DNA of 64,000 nt. Source: G963422445 sp963422445. GTDB taxonomy: Bacteria; Pseudomonadota; Alphaproteobacteria; Thalassobaculales; Thalassobaculaceae. This document shows, piece after piece, positions 18,526 through 27,031 of this stretch. Made by a program: the position numbers and the translations under genes. A model generated the notes under the pieces. The model saw only the letters and a list, made by a program, of their open reading frames with translations. It was not told the origin of the DNA and did no database searches. Position 1 is the first letter of the stretch. Each line of letters begins with the position of its first letter. The stretch lies in the NCBI GenBank assembly GCA_963422445.2, contig OY729512.2, positions 3,720,001 to 3,784,000 on the forward strand, in the 5' to 3' direction.

Positions 18526-19791
18526 ATGACAATTTCCATCCTGATGCCGGCGCTTTCGCCAACCATGACTGAAGGCAAACTGGCCGCCTGGATCAAACAG
18601 GAGGGTGACCCGGTCAGTCCAGGCGATCTGATAGCCGAGATCGAGACGGACAAGGCGACGATGGAAATTGAAGCCATCGACGAAGGTGTCCTAGGCAAGA
18701 TTCTGATTGAGGCGGGAACGGAAGGAATCCCGATCAACACACCAATCGCCGTGTTGCTGGAAGAAGGTGAAACCGCTGCCGATATCGATACCAATATCAG
18801 TGCCGGGGCGATACAGCCGACTCCCGCCGAACCGATCGTCCTGACGCTGAATGAGCCTGCCAACAGCTCTTTGAACCCGAGTCCGGGAGCCGCCGCCCAG
18901 GCTCCGAAAGACGATCGGATTTTGGTCAGCCCGCTTGCCCGGCGGATGGCAGAGCAGGCGGGAATCGCGCTCGGCACGCTTGCCGGAAGCGGGCCAAAAG
19001 GACGTATTGTCAAAACCGATGTCGAAGCAGCCATCCATACTGCCCGACATCACGCTGCACGACCGGTTGCTGCACCGGCGGTGATATCTGTCGCCGCTGC
19101 GCCGGCATCGGACTATGAGGCGGTCGCAAATTCCGGCATGCGGAAGATCATTGCGCGCCGCCTCACCGCATCGAAGCAGACGGCCCCGCATTTTTACGTC
19201 ACCATCGATTGTGAAATCGATGACCTGCTGGCAATCCGCAAACAATTGAATGGCAAATTGACCGAGGGCAGAATTTCGGTCAACGACATGGTCATCAAGG
19301 CCGCCGCATCGGCGCTCAAGGAGGTGCCGTCAGCAAATGCGTCGTGGAGTGAGGATGAAACCAGGATTTATCGTTCGGTGGACATTTCGGTCGCCGTGGC
19401 TATTGATGGCGGCCTGATCACACCTGTCATTGCCGATGCTCATAACAAGGGGCTCGCCGAAGTCGCTGCCGCGATGAAGGATCTGTCCGAACGCGCCCGT
19501 GCCGGCAAATTGATGCCCGAGGAATATCAGGGCGGAACCTTTTCGATTTCCAATCTCGGAATGTATGGCGTCAGGGAGTTCGCGGCTGTCATCAATCCGC
19601 CCCAGGGCGCGATCCTGGCAGTCGGTGCCGGTGAGCAGCGACCAGTAGTGAAAGATGGAGCATTGGCTATCGCGACGGTGATGAGCTGCACGCTTTCAGC
19701 CGATCACCGCGTCGTCGACGGCGCCGTTGCCGCGACATTTCTCGCAGCTTTCAAGAAGCGCATCGAAGATCCTGTGACAATGCTTTTATAA
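18526..19791 (+). CDS. pdhC: Dihydrolipoamide acetyltransferase (PDH E2)
   Basis: This 421-aa core of the pyruvate dehydrogenase complex transfers acetyl groups from lipoyl-lysine to CoA. The domain order is complete. A single lipoyl domain has the lipoylated Lys in EIETDKATMEIE (about residue 43). An Ala/Pro-rich linker follows, then the E3/E1-binding domain (SPLARRMAEQAGI through GPKGRIVKTDVE, about residues 129-165). The catalytic domain ends with SADHRVVDGA, which holds the active-site His and Asp. It sits 12 bases after pdhB, 105 bases before lpd, and the cofactor enzyme gene lipA follows. Confidence 0.97.
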   Translation: MTISILMPALSPTMTEGKLAAWIKQEGDPVSPGDLIAEIETDKATMEIEAIDEGVLGKILIEAGTEGIPINTPIAVLLEEGETAADIDTNISAGAIQPTPAEPIVLTLNEPANSSLNPSPGAAAQAPKDDRILVSPLARRMAEQAGIALGTLAGSGPKGRIVKTDVEAAIHTARHHAARPVAAPAVISVAAAPASDYEAVANSGMRKIIARRLTASKQTAPHFYVTIDCEIDDLLAIRKQLNGKLTEGRISVNDMVIKAAASALKEVPSANASWSEDETRIYRSVDISVAVAIDGGLITPVIADAHNKGLAEVAAAMKDLSERARAGKLMPEEYQGGTFSISNLGMYGVREFAAVINPPQGAILAVGAGEQRPVVKDGALAIATVMSCTLSADHRVVDGAVAATFLAAFKKRIEDPVTMLL

Positions 19792-19896
19792 GGCTGGAGC
19801 ACTCGATGGTCGTTTCGCGAAGTGATCCGCCGAACCGAAACATGACGCAAATGCCACCGGCCGTAGCGTGGCCGAAGTAGCAGGAGATCACCGGTA

Positions 19897-21306
19897 ATGG
19901 CCGACAGCAGCTTTGATATCATTGTCGTAGGTGGCGGTCCGGGCGGCTATGTCGCAGCAATTCGCGCCGCCCAACTCGGCCTCAAATCCTGTGTGGTAGA
20001 ACGAGAGCATCTCGGCGGTATCTGCCTGAACTGGGGATGTATCCCGACCAAGGCGCTCCTGCGCAGTTCCGAGATCCATCAGTTGCTCAAGAACGCCGGA
20101 AGTTTCGGATTTTCTGTCAAAGAGATATCCTTCGATATCGAGACGGTGGTCAGACGTTCCCGCGCTGTTGCGAAGCAACTGTCCGGCGGTGTAGCGCATC
20201 TGCTGAAAAAGAACGGGGTGACTGTCATTGACGGCCATGGCCGCCTTGATGGCAGAACCGCCGATGGTCATCGTTTGCTGGTCGAGCACGAAGGCGCGAC
20301 GACCGATCTTGATTCCAAGCATGTCATCCTTGCGACTGGAGCGCGGCCCCGAACGTTACCGGGGATCGAGGCGGATGGTCAAACCATCTGGAATTATCGC
20401 GAGGCCATGATTCCGAAGACAATGCCGGCCTCTCTTCTGGTCATCGGATCGGGGGCGATCGGTATCGAATTTGCCAGTTTTTATCGTGACATGGGTACCA
20501 AGGTGACCGTCGTCGAGATTCTTGACCGGATCCTGCCGATGGAAGATGCCGAGATCTCGGCTTTCGCTCACAAGGTTTTTGCCAAACAGGGCATGAAGGT
20601 CATGACATCGGCGAAAGTCATGTCAGTCGAGACGTCCGGAGACAAGGCGGCCGTTTCGGTTGAGCGTGGCGGGAAGACTGAAACAATCACGGTCGAAAAA
20701 GTGATCCTCGCTGTCGGCATTGTCGGCAACACCGAGGCCATCGGCCTCGAGAATATCGATGTCGAAGTCGATCGCGGCCATGTCGTAACCGATCGTTGGG
20801 GCGCAGCCGGTGAGGCTGGAATACATGCGATTGGCGACCTTACTGGGCCGCCCTGGCTTGCGCACAAGGCAAGTCACGAGGGGATCATCTGTGTCGAGCG
20901 GATTGCCGGGCTCGACAACGTTCATCCCCTCGATACCACGAATATCCCCGGCTGCACTTATTGCCGGCCGCAGATCGCCAGCGTTGGAATGACTGAAGCA
21001 GATGCCGTGGCGGCAGGTCGTGCGGTCCGCATCGGACGGTTTCCATTCATCGGGAATGGCAAGGCAATCGCGCTTGGCGAACCGGAAGGTTTGATCAAGA
21101 CGGTATTCGACGAGGGAACCGGCGAACTGCTCGGCGCGCATATGATCGGTGCCGAAGTAACCGAGCTGATACAGGGTTACGCCGTGGCCCGGCAGCTGGA
21201 GACAACGGAAGTGGAGTTGATCAACAGTGTCTTCCCGCATCCCACGCTCTCTGAGATGATGCATGAATCCGTGCTTGATGCCTATGGTCGTGCTATACAC
21301 ATCTAG
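19897..21306 (+). CDS. lpdA: Dihydrolipoamide dehydrogenase (E3)
   Basis: This 469-aa flavoprotein reoxidises dihydrolipoamide on E2 using NAD+. It has the FAD-binding VVGGGPGGYVAAIRAA, the redox-active disulphide GGICLNWGCIPTK (about residues 41-53), the NAD-binding GSGAIGIEFASFY, and the C-terminal HPTLSEMMHE that supplies the catalytic His and Glu. The length is normal. Being downstream of pdhC it is most likely the E3 of this complex, though E3 can also serve the 2-oxoglutarate and glycine complexes. The gene appears intact. Confidence 0.97.
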   Translation: MADSSFDIIVVGGGPGGYVAAIRAAQLGLKSCVVEREHLGGICLNWGCIPTKALLRSSEIHQLLKNAGSFGFSVKEISFDIETVVRRSRAVAKQLSGGVAHLLKKNGVTVIDGHGRLDGRTADGHRLLVEHEGATTDLDSKHVILATGARPRTLPGIEADGQTIWNYREAMIPKTMPASLLVIGSGAIGIEFASFYRDMGTKVTVVEILDRILPMEDAEISAFAHKVFAKQGMKVMTSAKVMSVETSGDKAAVSVERGGKTETITVEKVILAVGIVGNTEAIGLENIDVEVDRGHVVTDRWGAAGEAGIHAIGDLTGPPWLAHKASHEGIICVERIAGLDNVHPLDTTNIPGCTYCRPQIASVGMTEADAVAAGRAVRIGRFPFIGNGKAIALGEPEGLIKTVFDEGTGELLGAHMIGAEVTELIQGYAVARQLETTEVELINSVFPHPTLSEMMHESVLDAYGRAIHI

Positions 21307-21387
21307 TGTTCGGATGCAGGGCTGGCAGGGCAGGGCGCTCCTTGATTCCGGCTGCGAGAACCGGACCAGGCGGGCCGGAGGGTTGTG

Positions 21388-22398
21388 ATGGCAACTGCCA
21401 AGACTAGCACAATGTACACCAACGGCGCCCTTCGGCATCCCGAAAAAAGGCGCAATCCAGATACGCCGGTGCGACGCAAACCCGACTGGATTCGGGTCAA
21501 GGCGCCAGCATCCCCAGAATATCATGAAACCCGTGCTCTGATGCGGACGCTGAATCTTCACACCGTCTGCGAAGAGGCGGCTTGCCCGAACATCGGAGAA
21601 TGTTGGGCAAAAAAACATGCAACCATGATGATCATGGGGGCTGTCTGTACTCGTGCCTGTGCATTTTGTAATGTCGCGACCGGACGTCCCGCGCCGCTTG
21701 ACCCCGAGGAGCCGGATCATGTCGGTAAGGCGGTCGCGCGTCTCGGTCTTTCCCATGTCGTCATAACGTCAGTTGACCGGGACGATCTAGATGACGGCGG
21801 CGCCAGCCATTTTGCCCGTACGATCCGTGCGTTGCGCCGTCATGCGCCACGTGCGACGATCGAAGTCCTGACGCCCGACTTCCTCAGGAAGGATGGTGCG
21901 CTGGAAATCGTGGTAGAAGCCCGGCCCGACATCTTCAACCACAATCTTGAGACCGTCCCACGTCTTTACCCTGAGGTGCGGCCTGGTGCGAGATATTTCC
22001 ATTCACTGCGGCTGCTCGACCGCGTCAAGGTGCTTGATCCGTCGATGTTCACCAAATCCGGACTCATGGTCGGCCTTGGCGAGGATTCTGGCGAGATTCA
22101 TCAGGTCATGGACGATATGCGGTCGGCCGGCATTGATTTTCTGACGATCGGTCAATATCTGCAGCCGACGCGCAAGCATCACGAAATCGCCCGTTTCATA
22201 ACGCCTGACGAGTTTACCGGATATCAACGGGCCGCTCTTGGCAAGGGATTTCTGCTGGTTTCGGCTTCACCGCTGACCCGCTCCTCCTATCACGCCGATG
22301 AGGATTTTGCCCGTCTTCGTGCGGCCAGGCAGGCGCAGCCGTCGGAGAGAGGCGGGGGATTGCAGGGCCTCGCCGATATGGCCACATCGCTTCTTTGA
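21388..22398 (+). CDS. lipA: Lipoyl synthase
   Basis: This 336-aa radical-SAM enzyme inserts two sulphur atoms into octanoyl groups on E2-type lipoyl domains. Both [4Fe-4S] cluster motifs are present. The auxiliary cluster uses CEEAACPNIGEC (about residues 66-77), and the radical-SAM CxxxCxxC is seen in CTRACAFCNV. The closing SSYHADEDF segment includes the serine ligand region. ATG 21388 follows a GGAGGG ribosome binding site, with GTG directly before it as an alternative. Its place after lpd makes functional sense, because PdhC is its substrate. Confidence 0.97.
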   Translation: MATAKTSTMYTNGALRHPEKRRNPDTPVRRKPDWIRVKAPASPEYHETRALMRTLNLHTVCEEAACPNIGECWAKKHATMMIMGAVCTRACAFCNVATGRPAPLDPEEPDHVGKAVARLGLSHVVITSVDRDDLDDGGASHFARTIRALRRHAPRATIEVLTPDFLRKDGALEIVVEARPDIFNHNLETVPRLYPEVRPGARYFHSLRLLDRVKVLDPSMFTKSGLMVGLGEDSGEIHQVMDDMRSAGIDFLTIGQYLQPTRKHHEIARFITPDEFTGYQRAALGKGFLLVSASPLTRSSYHADEDFARLRAARQAQPSERGGGLQGLADMATSLL

Positions 22399-22414
22399 CT
22401 CTGTTTGCCTGATA

Positions 22415-22945
22415 ATGCCTCTCCATAATGAACAACGCATCGTGCCGTTTTGTCCTGACCAGATATTCGATCTGGTAGCGGATGTGGCAAGTTATCCGAA
22501 GTTTCTGCCCTGGTGTGTTGGCGCACGTATTCGCTTGCGTCAGGAGAATTTTCTCGTTGCCGACCTGATGATCGGCTACAAGTTCGTCCGCGAGCGGTTC
22601 ACGTCGAAGGTCCGGCTTGACCGCAACGCTTGCCGGATCGACATAGAATATGCCGAAGGGCCGTTTCGATATCTCGAGAATCACTGGATTTTCCATGATC
22701 ATCCCGATGGTTGCCAGATTGATTTCCGGGTGGATTTCGAGTTCCGATCACGGATGTTGCAGCGAATCATCACGGTCCTGTTCAACGAAGCCGTGCACCG
22801 GATGGTCTCGGCGTTCGAGGCGCGCGCGCATGATCTCTACGGCGGAGGGGTTCAGATTATAGATATCAACCTTCACCCTCATAACCTGAAGGTCGAAGGT
22901 TCGAATCCTACCTCTGCAACCACTGATAACGCCTCTAAGTTATGA
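22415..22945 (+). CDS. RatA/COQ10-type START-domain protein with altered C-terminus
   Basis: This is a polyketide-cyclase/START-like protein (RatA/COQ10 family), thought to bind ubiquinone or an isoprenoid ligand and aid respiratory electron transfer. Typical blocks are VPFCPDQIFDLVADVASYPKF, LPWCVGARI and a C-terminal helix RMVSAFEARAHDLYG. After that helix the family normally ends within a few residues. Here the frame continues for about 30 codons, of which the last part is the tRNA-fMet 3' fragment read as protein (LKVEGSNPTSATTDN). I infer that the original stop was lost when foreign or rearranged DNA joined here. ATG 22415 gives 176 aa. Confidence 0.8.
   Translation: MPLHNEQRIVPFCPDQIFDLVADVASYPKFLPWCVGARIRLRQENFLVADLMIGYKFVRERFTSKVRLDRNACRIDIEYAEGPFRYLENHWIFHDHPDGCQIDFRVDFEFRSRMLQRIITVLFNEAVHRMVSAFEARAHDLYGGGVQIIDINLHPHNLKVEGSNPTSATTDNASKL
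22878..22922 (+). other. 3' half of tRNA-fMet(CAT), att-site-like fragment
   Basis: These 45 bases run from the anticodon loop CTCATAA (anticodon CAT at 22880-22882) through the T-loop TTCGAAT to the encoded CCA. Upstream bases do not form the 5' half: the anticodon stem fails at its two innermost pairs and no D-arm of the fMet type is seen, although a seven-pair acceptor match at 22842-22848 is possible. The T-stem contains an A-A mismatch. This is what remains when an element integrates at the 3' end of a tRNA gene. It is not a functional tRNA gene as read. Confidence 0.65.
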
Positions 22946-22968
22946 TAAATCAATAACTTAGAGGCGTT
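22928..22968 (+). terminator. Strong intrinsic terminator hairpin
   Basis: A perfect 16-bp stem (22928-22943 with 22953-22968) encloses a 9-base AT-rich loop and is followed by TATCTTTC. The stem begins AACGCCTCTAAG. It lies six bases after the tRNA fragment and would end transcription from the pdh/lipA block or from the former tRNA gene. Confidence 0.85.
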
Positions 22969-22969
22969 T

Positions 22970-23421
22970 ATCTTTCGGACCAGTTTGCTAGGTTCAGGAC
23001 TGGGAATCTGTTGGGAATCACAGGGGAGCAATCTCCAGACCACTGCAGACCGCTTGAAACCTTCTGGGCGCTAGCATTCGGACGTTCGGCGCTCGGCGAA
23101 TCCGGGCAAGGACGGTGGTGTGGTAAGATTCGATACTGGGAGCAAACGCGGCGAGCTGACGTATGCTCTTCATCTATCTTCGCTGACATTGACAGTATGT
23201 CGGAATGATTCTCGGTGCGCTCTCCATCAACTCATCACCAGAGCCTTCATCGTGGAGACTTCCACGCGGTGATGCCGGCCGTTACACATCAGCCGGTTGG
23301 TCGACGGTCTGCCCCGTCGGTCCATGAACGAAGGACAGCGTGGCCTGCATCGTAAGCGTCTGGCGTGACGGTCCTTGTGTCGGGACGGTTCTGAGCCGCA
23401 GTCTCTGATGAGGTTCCGGGG
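22970..23421. other. Stretch without recognisable gene
   Basis: Short frames occur on both strands but none resembles a known family. No integrase was found next to the tRNA fragment, where one would be expected for an intact island. Confidence 0.5.
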
Positions 23422-23460
23422 GTCGATAGTGTCCATTATCGGCTAATGGACACTATCGAC
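23422..23460. repeat. Perfect 17-bp inverted repeat with 5-base loop
   Basis: Arms GTCGATAGTGTCCATTA (23422-23438) and its complement (23444-23460) flank TCGGC. The outward-reading TGGACACT resembles an IS end, so this may be two element ends abutting head to head. An IS66-type fragment begins 11 bases later. Confidence 0.7.
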
Positions 23461-23471
23461 AGGGGGTTGCG

Positions 23472-23591
23472 GTGGGGCGTCGGACACGCCGGTTCTGGTC
23501 GGACGACGAGAAGCGCCGGATTGTGGCGCGGAGCTACGACGTCAACGCCAACCTGATCTTCACGTGGCGCCGCTGTTGTTTCCCGCTTTAG
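23472..23591 (+). pseudogene. IS66-family TnpA (orfA) fragment
   Basis: The frame from GTG 23472 reads GRRTRRFWSDDEKRRIVARSY and then DVNANLIFTWRR, both blocks of the helix-turn-helix TnpA accessory protein of IS66 elements. The segment normally between them (about 12 residues) is deleted and the frame stops at 23589-23591 shortly after. No TnpB or TnpC was seen, so only a remnant remains. Confidence 0.65.
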
Positions 23592-24071
23592 CCGGATAGC
23601 GGGTCGGCGATTTTTCTCACATTGATCGGTTCAGGGGTTTCCCCGGATGGTGGGGGAATGCGGGAGATCAGCGTGCATCGCGGCTTCGGCGGTTGGCGGT
23701 GCCGGGGCGGGACCGTAGTCTCGGTCTGACGCGGAACAAGAAAGAGGCCCGCGCGGGTTCGCTGGACCTGCCGGGCCATGGCTGGTGCAGCTTCGCTACG
23801 AAACGGGGCTTACCTATAGCGCGACGATCTGGATGAGAGCCGCGCGTCAATCAGGGTGAGATTCCCTACGGCATCGGCGAGCAGAGGATTCCGTTGGGCG
23901 ACTGGGATTGCAAGCATTTTCTGTTTTTGATTGTCGCGGAGCGACAGTGTCGTTCGGTCTGATTGTCGCGGGCGGCGGTGGGTGAGATGCGCAGCGGCCC
24001 GCAGGGGCGATCTCCCACGGGCGACGAGAGGAGCGGCCGGCACGCCGTGGATGGCGTCGCCGATGGCCGGC
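23592..24071. other. IS-flank DNA including the right end of the IS21-type element
   Basis: No gene was recognised. Two copies of GATTGTCGCGG at about 23929 and 23961, downstream of istB, look like the multiple terminal repeats of an IS21 right end. The region from 23592 to about 23925 shows nothing I can name. Confidence 0.4.
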
Positions 24072-24911
24072 TCAGTGCTTGGTATTTTTCTCGGTGGCGT
24101 AGCTTGGCGGCCGGCCGCGCTTTTTCTTGCTTCTGTCGAGTGCGGCGCGGCTCCTGTAGCTCTCGACATTCATATCGAGGATGGTGGCGTGGTGGACCAG
24201 GCGGTCGACGGCGGCCACCGCGGTTGTTTCGTCGGGGAACACCTTGTCCCAGGCACCGAAGGGTCGGTTTGCGGTGATCAGCAGGGATCGCCGCTCGTAG
24301 CGCGCCGAGATGAGCTCGAAGAGCACGCTGGTCTCGGCCTGATCCTTCTGGACATAGGCGATGTCGTCGAGGATCAGGAGGTGGTATCGGTCGAGCCTGG
24401 CCAGCACGGCTTCCAGGGCGAGTTTGCGGCGCGCGACCTGCATGCGCTGCACCAGATCGGTGGTTCGGGTGAAGAACACACGGTATCCGTTCTCGACCAA
24501 GGCGAAGCCGATGGCGGACGCAAGATGGCTCTTGCCGGCGCCGGGCGGGCCGAAGACCAGGCAGTTGGCGCCCTGGGTGAGCCAGGCGTCGCCGGCGGCG
24601 AGCGCTGAGACCTGGGCCTTCGAGATCATCGGCACGGCGTTGAAGTCGAAGGAGTCGAGGCTCTTGCCGGGGAGCAGCTTTGTCTCCCTGAGATGGCGTT
24701 CGATGCGCCTCCGGTCGCGTTCGGCGAGCTCGTGCTCGGCGAGCGCGGCGAGGAAGCGGGTCGCGGTCCAGCCCTCGGCGTCGGCCCGCTTTGCGAAGCT
24801 CTGCCAGAGCTGGTTGATCGTCGGCAGGCGGAGATCGGAGAGCATCAGCGAGAGCTTGATGGCGTCGACCTTGTTGGGGTCGGCCGCGCTCTTGTCCTTG
24901 TTGTCCGTCAT
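24072..24911 (-). CDS. istB: IS21-family helper ATPase IstB
   Basis: This 279-aa AAA+ ATPase assists the IstA transposase in IS21 transposition. It has the Walker A motif FGPPGAGKSHLA (about residue 120), Walker B LLILDDIAY, sensor motif LLITANRPF, and the N-terminal helical part LRLPTINQLWQSFAKRA. Length and motifs are complete and the gene could be expressed. Its start overlaps the end of an istA fragment (ATGA), the standard IS21 arrangement. As the rest of istA is missing, the element cannot move by itself. Confidence 0.93.
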   Translation of the reverse strand: MTDNKDKSAADPNKVDAIKLSLMLSDLRLPTINQLWQSFAKRADAEGWTATRFLAALAEHELAERDRRRIERHLRETKLLPGKSLDSFDFNAVPMISKAQVSALAAGDAWLTQGANCLVFGPPGAGKSHLASAIGFALVENGYRVFFTRTTDLVQRMQVARRKLALEAVLARLDRYHLLILDDIAYVQKDQAETSVLFELISARYERRSLLITANRPFGAWDKVFPDETTAVAAVDRLVHHATILDMNVESYRSRAALDRSKKKRGRPPSYATEKNTKH

Positions 24912-24981
24912 GCCTTGAGCGCGCGGTCGATCTCCGCGGCCAGTTCGGCCTCGCAGTTCTCCTCATGGGCGAGCGCTAGGG
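24908..24981 (-). pseudogene. istA: IS21 transposase IstA, C-terminal fragment
   Basis: Only the last 20 or so residues (LAHEENCEAELAAEIDRALKA) remain, ending in a TGA that overlaps the ATG of istB. The gene is cut off at 24981 by insertion of the IS5-type element. Confidence 0.75.
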
Positions 24982-26161
24982 AATGTCTGAACAAGTCGGT
25001 TTTTTCGGGTACACGGGTATCGTGGTCCGTGGATGAAACGCCAGAGCCCATCGGGGACGTGTTGTCGTGCCAGGAAATGGGGATTTCGATGCCCGAGCCG
25101 ACTGTCCCCGCCGCCTTGCGGCGGTTGCGGACGGACTCCCCCCACGTCAGGCGGTCGCGTCGCGCCCAGCGATGAGCAGATTGGTGAACCCGAGCAGCAC
25201 GGCGATGCGTTGCGTGGTCTTCGCCAGCCCCCGATAGCGCACCTTTGCGTAGCCGAAGTGGCGCTTCACATACAGGAACGGATGCTCCACCTTGGCCCGA
25301 ACCGACGCCTTGCGCCTCTCCGCCGCTGCCTCCGGGCCCGCCTTGTCCAGCCCCCGGCGCTTGCCGGGCTTCATCGCCACCTCCCAGTCCACGTCCGTGT
25401 CCCGGTTCTCCGCGCGCTTGTCCACCCCCTGATAGCCCGCGTCACCCCACACCTGCTCCTCGCCCCCGTGCAACAGCGCGTGCGCGGTCGCCACATCCGA
25501 GACATTCGCCGGCGTCGTCTCCACGCTGTGCGTCAAGCCCGACTGCGCGTCCACCCCGATGTGCGCCTTCATCCCGAAATGCCACTGATTGCCCTTCTTC
25601 GTCTGGTGCATCTCCGGGTCCCGCTCGCCCTTGCGGTTCTTCGTCGACGACGGCGCGGCAATGAGACTCGCGTCCACGATCGTCCCCTTGCTCAAGCGGT
25701 GTCCGAGAGAGGCCAGATGTGCGTTGATCTCCTCGAACAGCGTCTCACCCAGACCATGCGTCTCCAGCAAGTGGCGGAAATGCAGGATCGTCGTCTCGTC
25801 AGGCAATGCACCCGAGAGGCGCAGCCCCACAAACCGCCGTACCGACTCCACCTCGTAAAGCAGGTCCTCCATCCCAGGGTCGCTCAGATTGTAGAACAGC
25901 TGCAACCCAGTGCACCCGCAGCATCACGCTCAGCGGATAAGGCCGCCGACCGCGACCGGCCTTCGGGTAGAACGGCTCGATGCGGGCCTCCAGTCGCTCC
26001 CAGGGAACCAGCCCGTCCATCGTCTCGAGAAAGACCTCGCGCCGCGTCCGACGCGTCTTCAGGTCGTGCTCCAGCTCCGCAGACATCGCTTGCTCCATGA
26101 CTCGCATTCCACTCCGTCACCAAAAAACCAATTGTGACAGAGCCGACTTGTTCAGACAATC
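24982..26161 (-). mobile_element. IS5-family element, copy 1
   Basis: The element is 1180 bp with inverted ends GGAATGTCTGAACAAGTCGG at the left and a near-identical inverted copy at the right (26142-26161). It is flanked by CTAG on both sides (24978-24981 and 26162-26165), the classic IS5 target duplication. It inserted into istA. A second, truncated copy lies at 49349-50403. Confidence 0.9.
25147..26107 (-). pseudogene. IS5-family transposase with +1 G frameshift
   Basis: From ATG 26107 (MRVMEQAMSAELEHDLK) the frame runs through WERLEARIEPFYPKAGRGRRPYPLS to VMLRVHW, where a GGG (complement of 25906-25908) carries one base more than expected. The remainder (LQLFYNLSDPGMEDLLYEV onward) is in the next frame and complete to 25147. 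It includes the DASLIAAPSSTKN Asp, the GDAGYQGVDKR Asp and the Glu of KVEHPFLYVKRHF. The same extra G is present in copy 2, so it is either programmed or was inherited before duplication. Confidence 0.85.
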
Positions 26162-26164
26162 CCT

Positions 26165-27019
26165 AGATAGTGTCGTCATGAGTGATGTTCATCTGTCCTA
26201 TCTGTCGGTATCACTCGATGGTTCCTGGAAGCGACTCATGGGAATGGCTCATCGGCGTCACGACATTTCGGACAGGGTCTGGCTGTTGCTGGAGCCTCAT
26301 CTGCCTGGTCGAGCGGGAAGTTGGGGTGGAGTGGCACAGGATAATCGGCGGTTCATTAATGCGATCTTCTGGATTCTGCGTACCGGCGCTCCCTGGCGTG
26401 ATGTGCCGCCAGACTATGGAGACTGGAAAAATACCCATCGTCGGTTCTGTCGCTGGCGGGACAAGGGGCTCTGGGGGGGGGGGGGCGTTGCTGGAGCCTC
26501 TGGTGGATGAGCCGGACGATGAGTGGCTGATGATTGACGCCAGTCATCTCAAGGTCCATCCCCATGCGAGCGGTGCGAGCGGTGGCAATCAGGCGATGGG
26601 TCGCACAAAAGGGGGCTGAACACGACGCTGCACCTGGCTGTGGACGCGCATGGGATGCCGGTGCGGGTGTTGGTGACCGAGGGGACGGCAGCAGATTGCA
26701 GTCAAGCGGTCGAGCTGATTGAAGGGATAGATGCCGAGTATTTGTTGGCGGACAAGGCCTATGACACGACTGCCATCCTGTCTTATTGTGAGGAGCATGA
26801 AGTCATTCCAGTGGTTCCGCCGAAGCGCAACCGCAAGCACCCCAGAGCGTATGATGTCCATCTCTACCGGCACCGGCATTTGGTGGAGAACGCTTTTCTG
26901 TGGCTCAAGCGTTGGCGTGGGATTGCCACGCGATGCGCCAGGAATGCCGCATCGTTCCTCGCCGCGGTGCAGATTCGGTGTCTGGCGCTCTGGGCTGGTA
27001 TTTCGTGACGACACTATCT
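26165..27019 (+). mobile_element. IS5-family element of a second type
   Basis: Inverted ends AGATAGTGTCGTCA (26165-26178) and TGACGACACTATCT (27006-27019) bound an 855-bp element. It lies directly against the right end of IS5 copy 1, sharing the CTAG there, so one element probably used the other's target. Confidence 0.85.
26178..27008 (+). pseudogene. IS5-family transposase broken at G tracts
   Basis: ATG 26178 lies at the inner edge of the terminal repeat. The N-terminal half (HRRHDISDRVWLLLEPHLPG, TGAPWRDVPPDYGDW) is in frame until 13 G at 26473-26485, where about six are expected. The middle (LLEPLVDEPDDEWLMIDASH, with the catalytic Asp) is one frame on until a G deletion at about 26613-26618. 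The final part (LHLAVDAHGMPVRVLVTEG, ADKAYDT, ENAFLWLKRWRGIATR) is back in the first frame. The two changes cancel overall, but the intervening frame hits a stop at 26510, so no full protein is made. Confidence 0.85.
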
Positions 27020-27031
27020 ACATAGATCAGT

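Noticed and set aside
20623..21756. 377-codon minus-strand frame opposite lpd and lipA
   Set aside because: It runs antisense to two strongly supported core genes and has no family match.
22842..22922. Complete tRNA gene reading with a 7-bp acceptor stem
   Set aside because: The acceptor arms can pair, but the anticodon stem fails at its inner pairs, the T-stem has an A-A mismatch, and no normal D-arm is seen. Only the 3' half matches tRNA-fMet.
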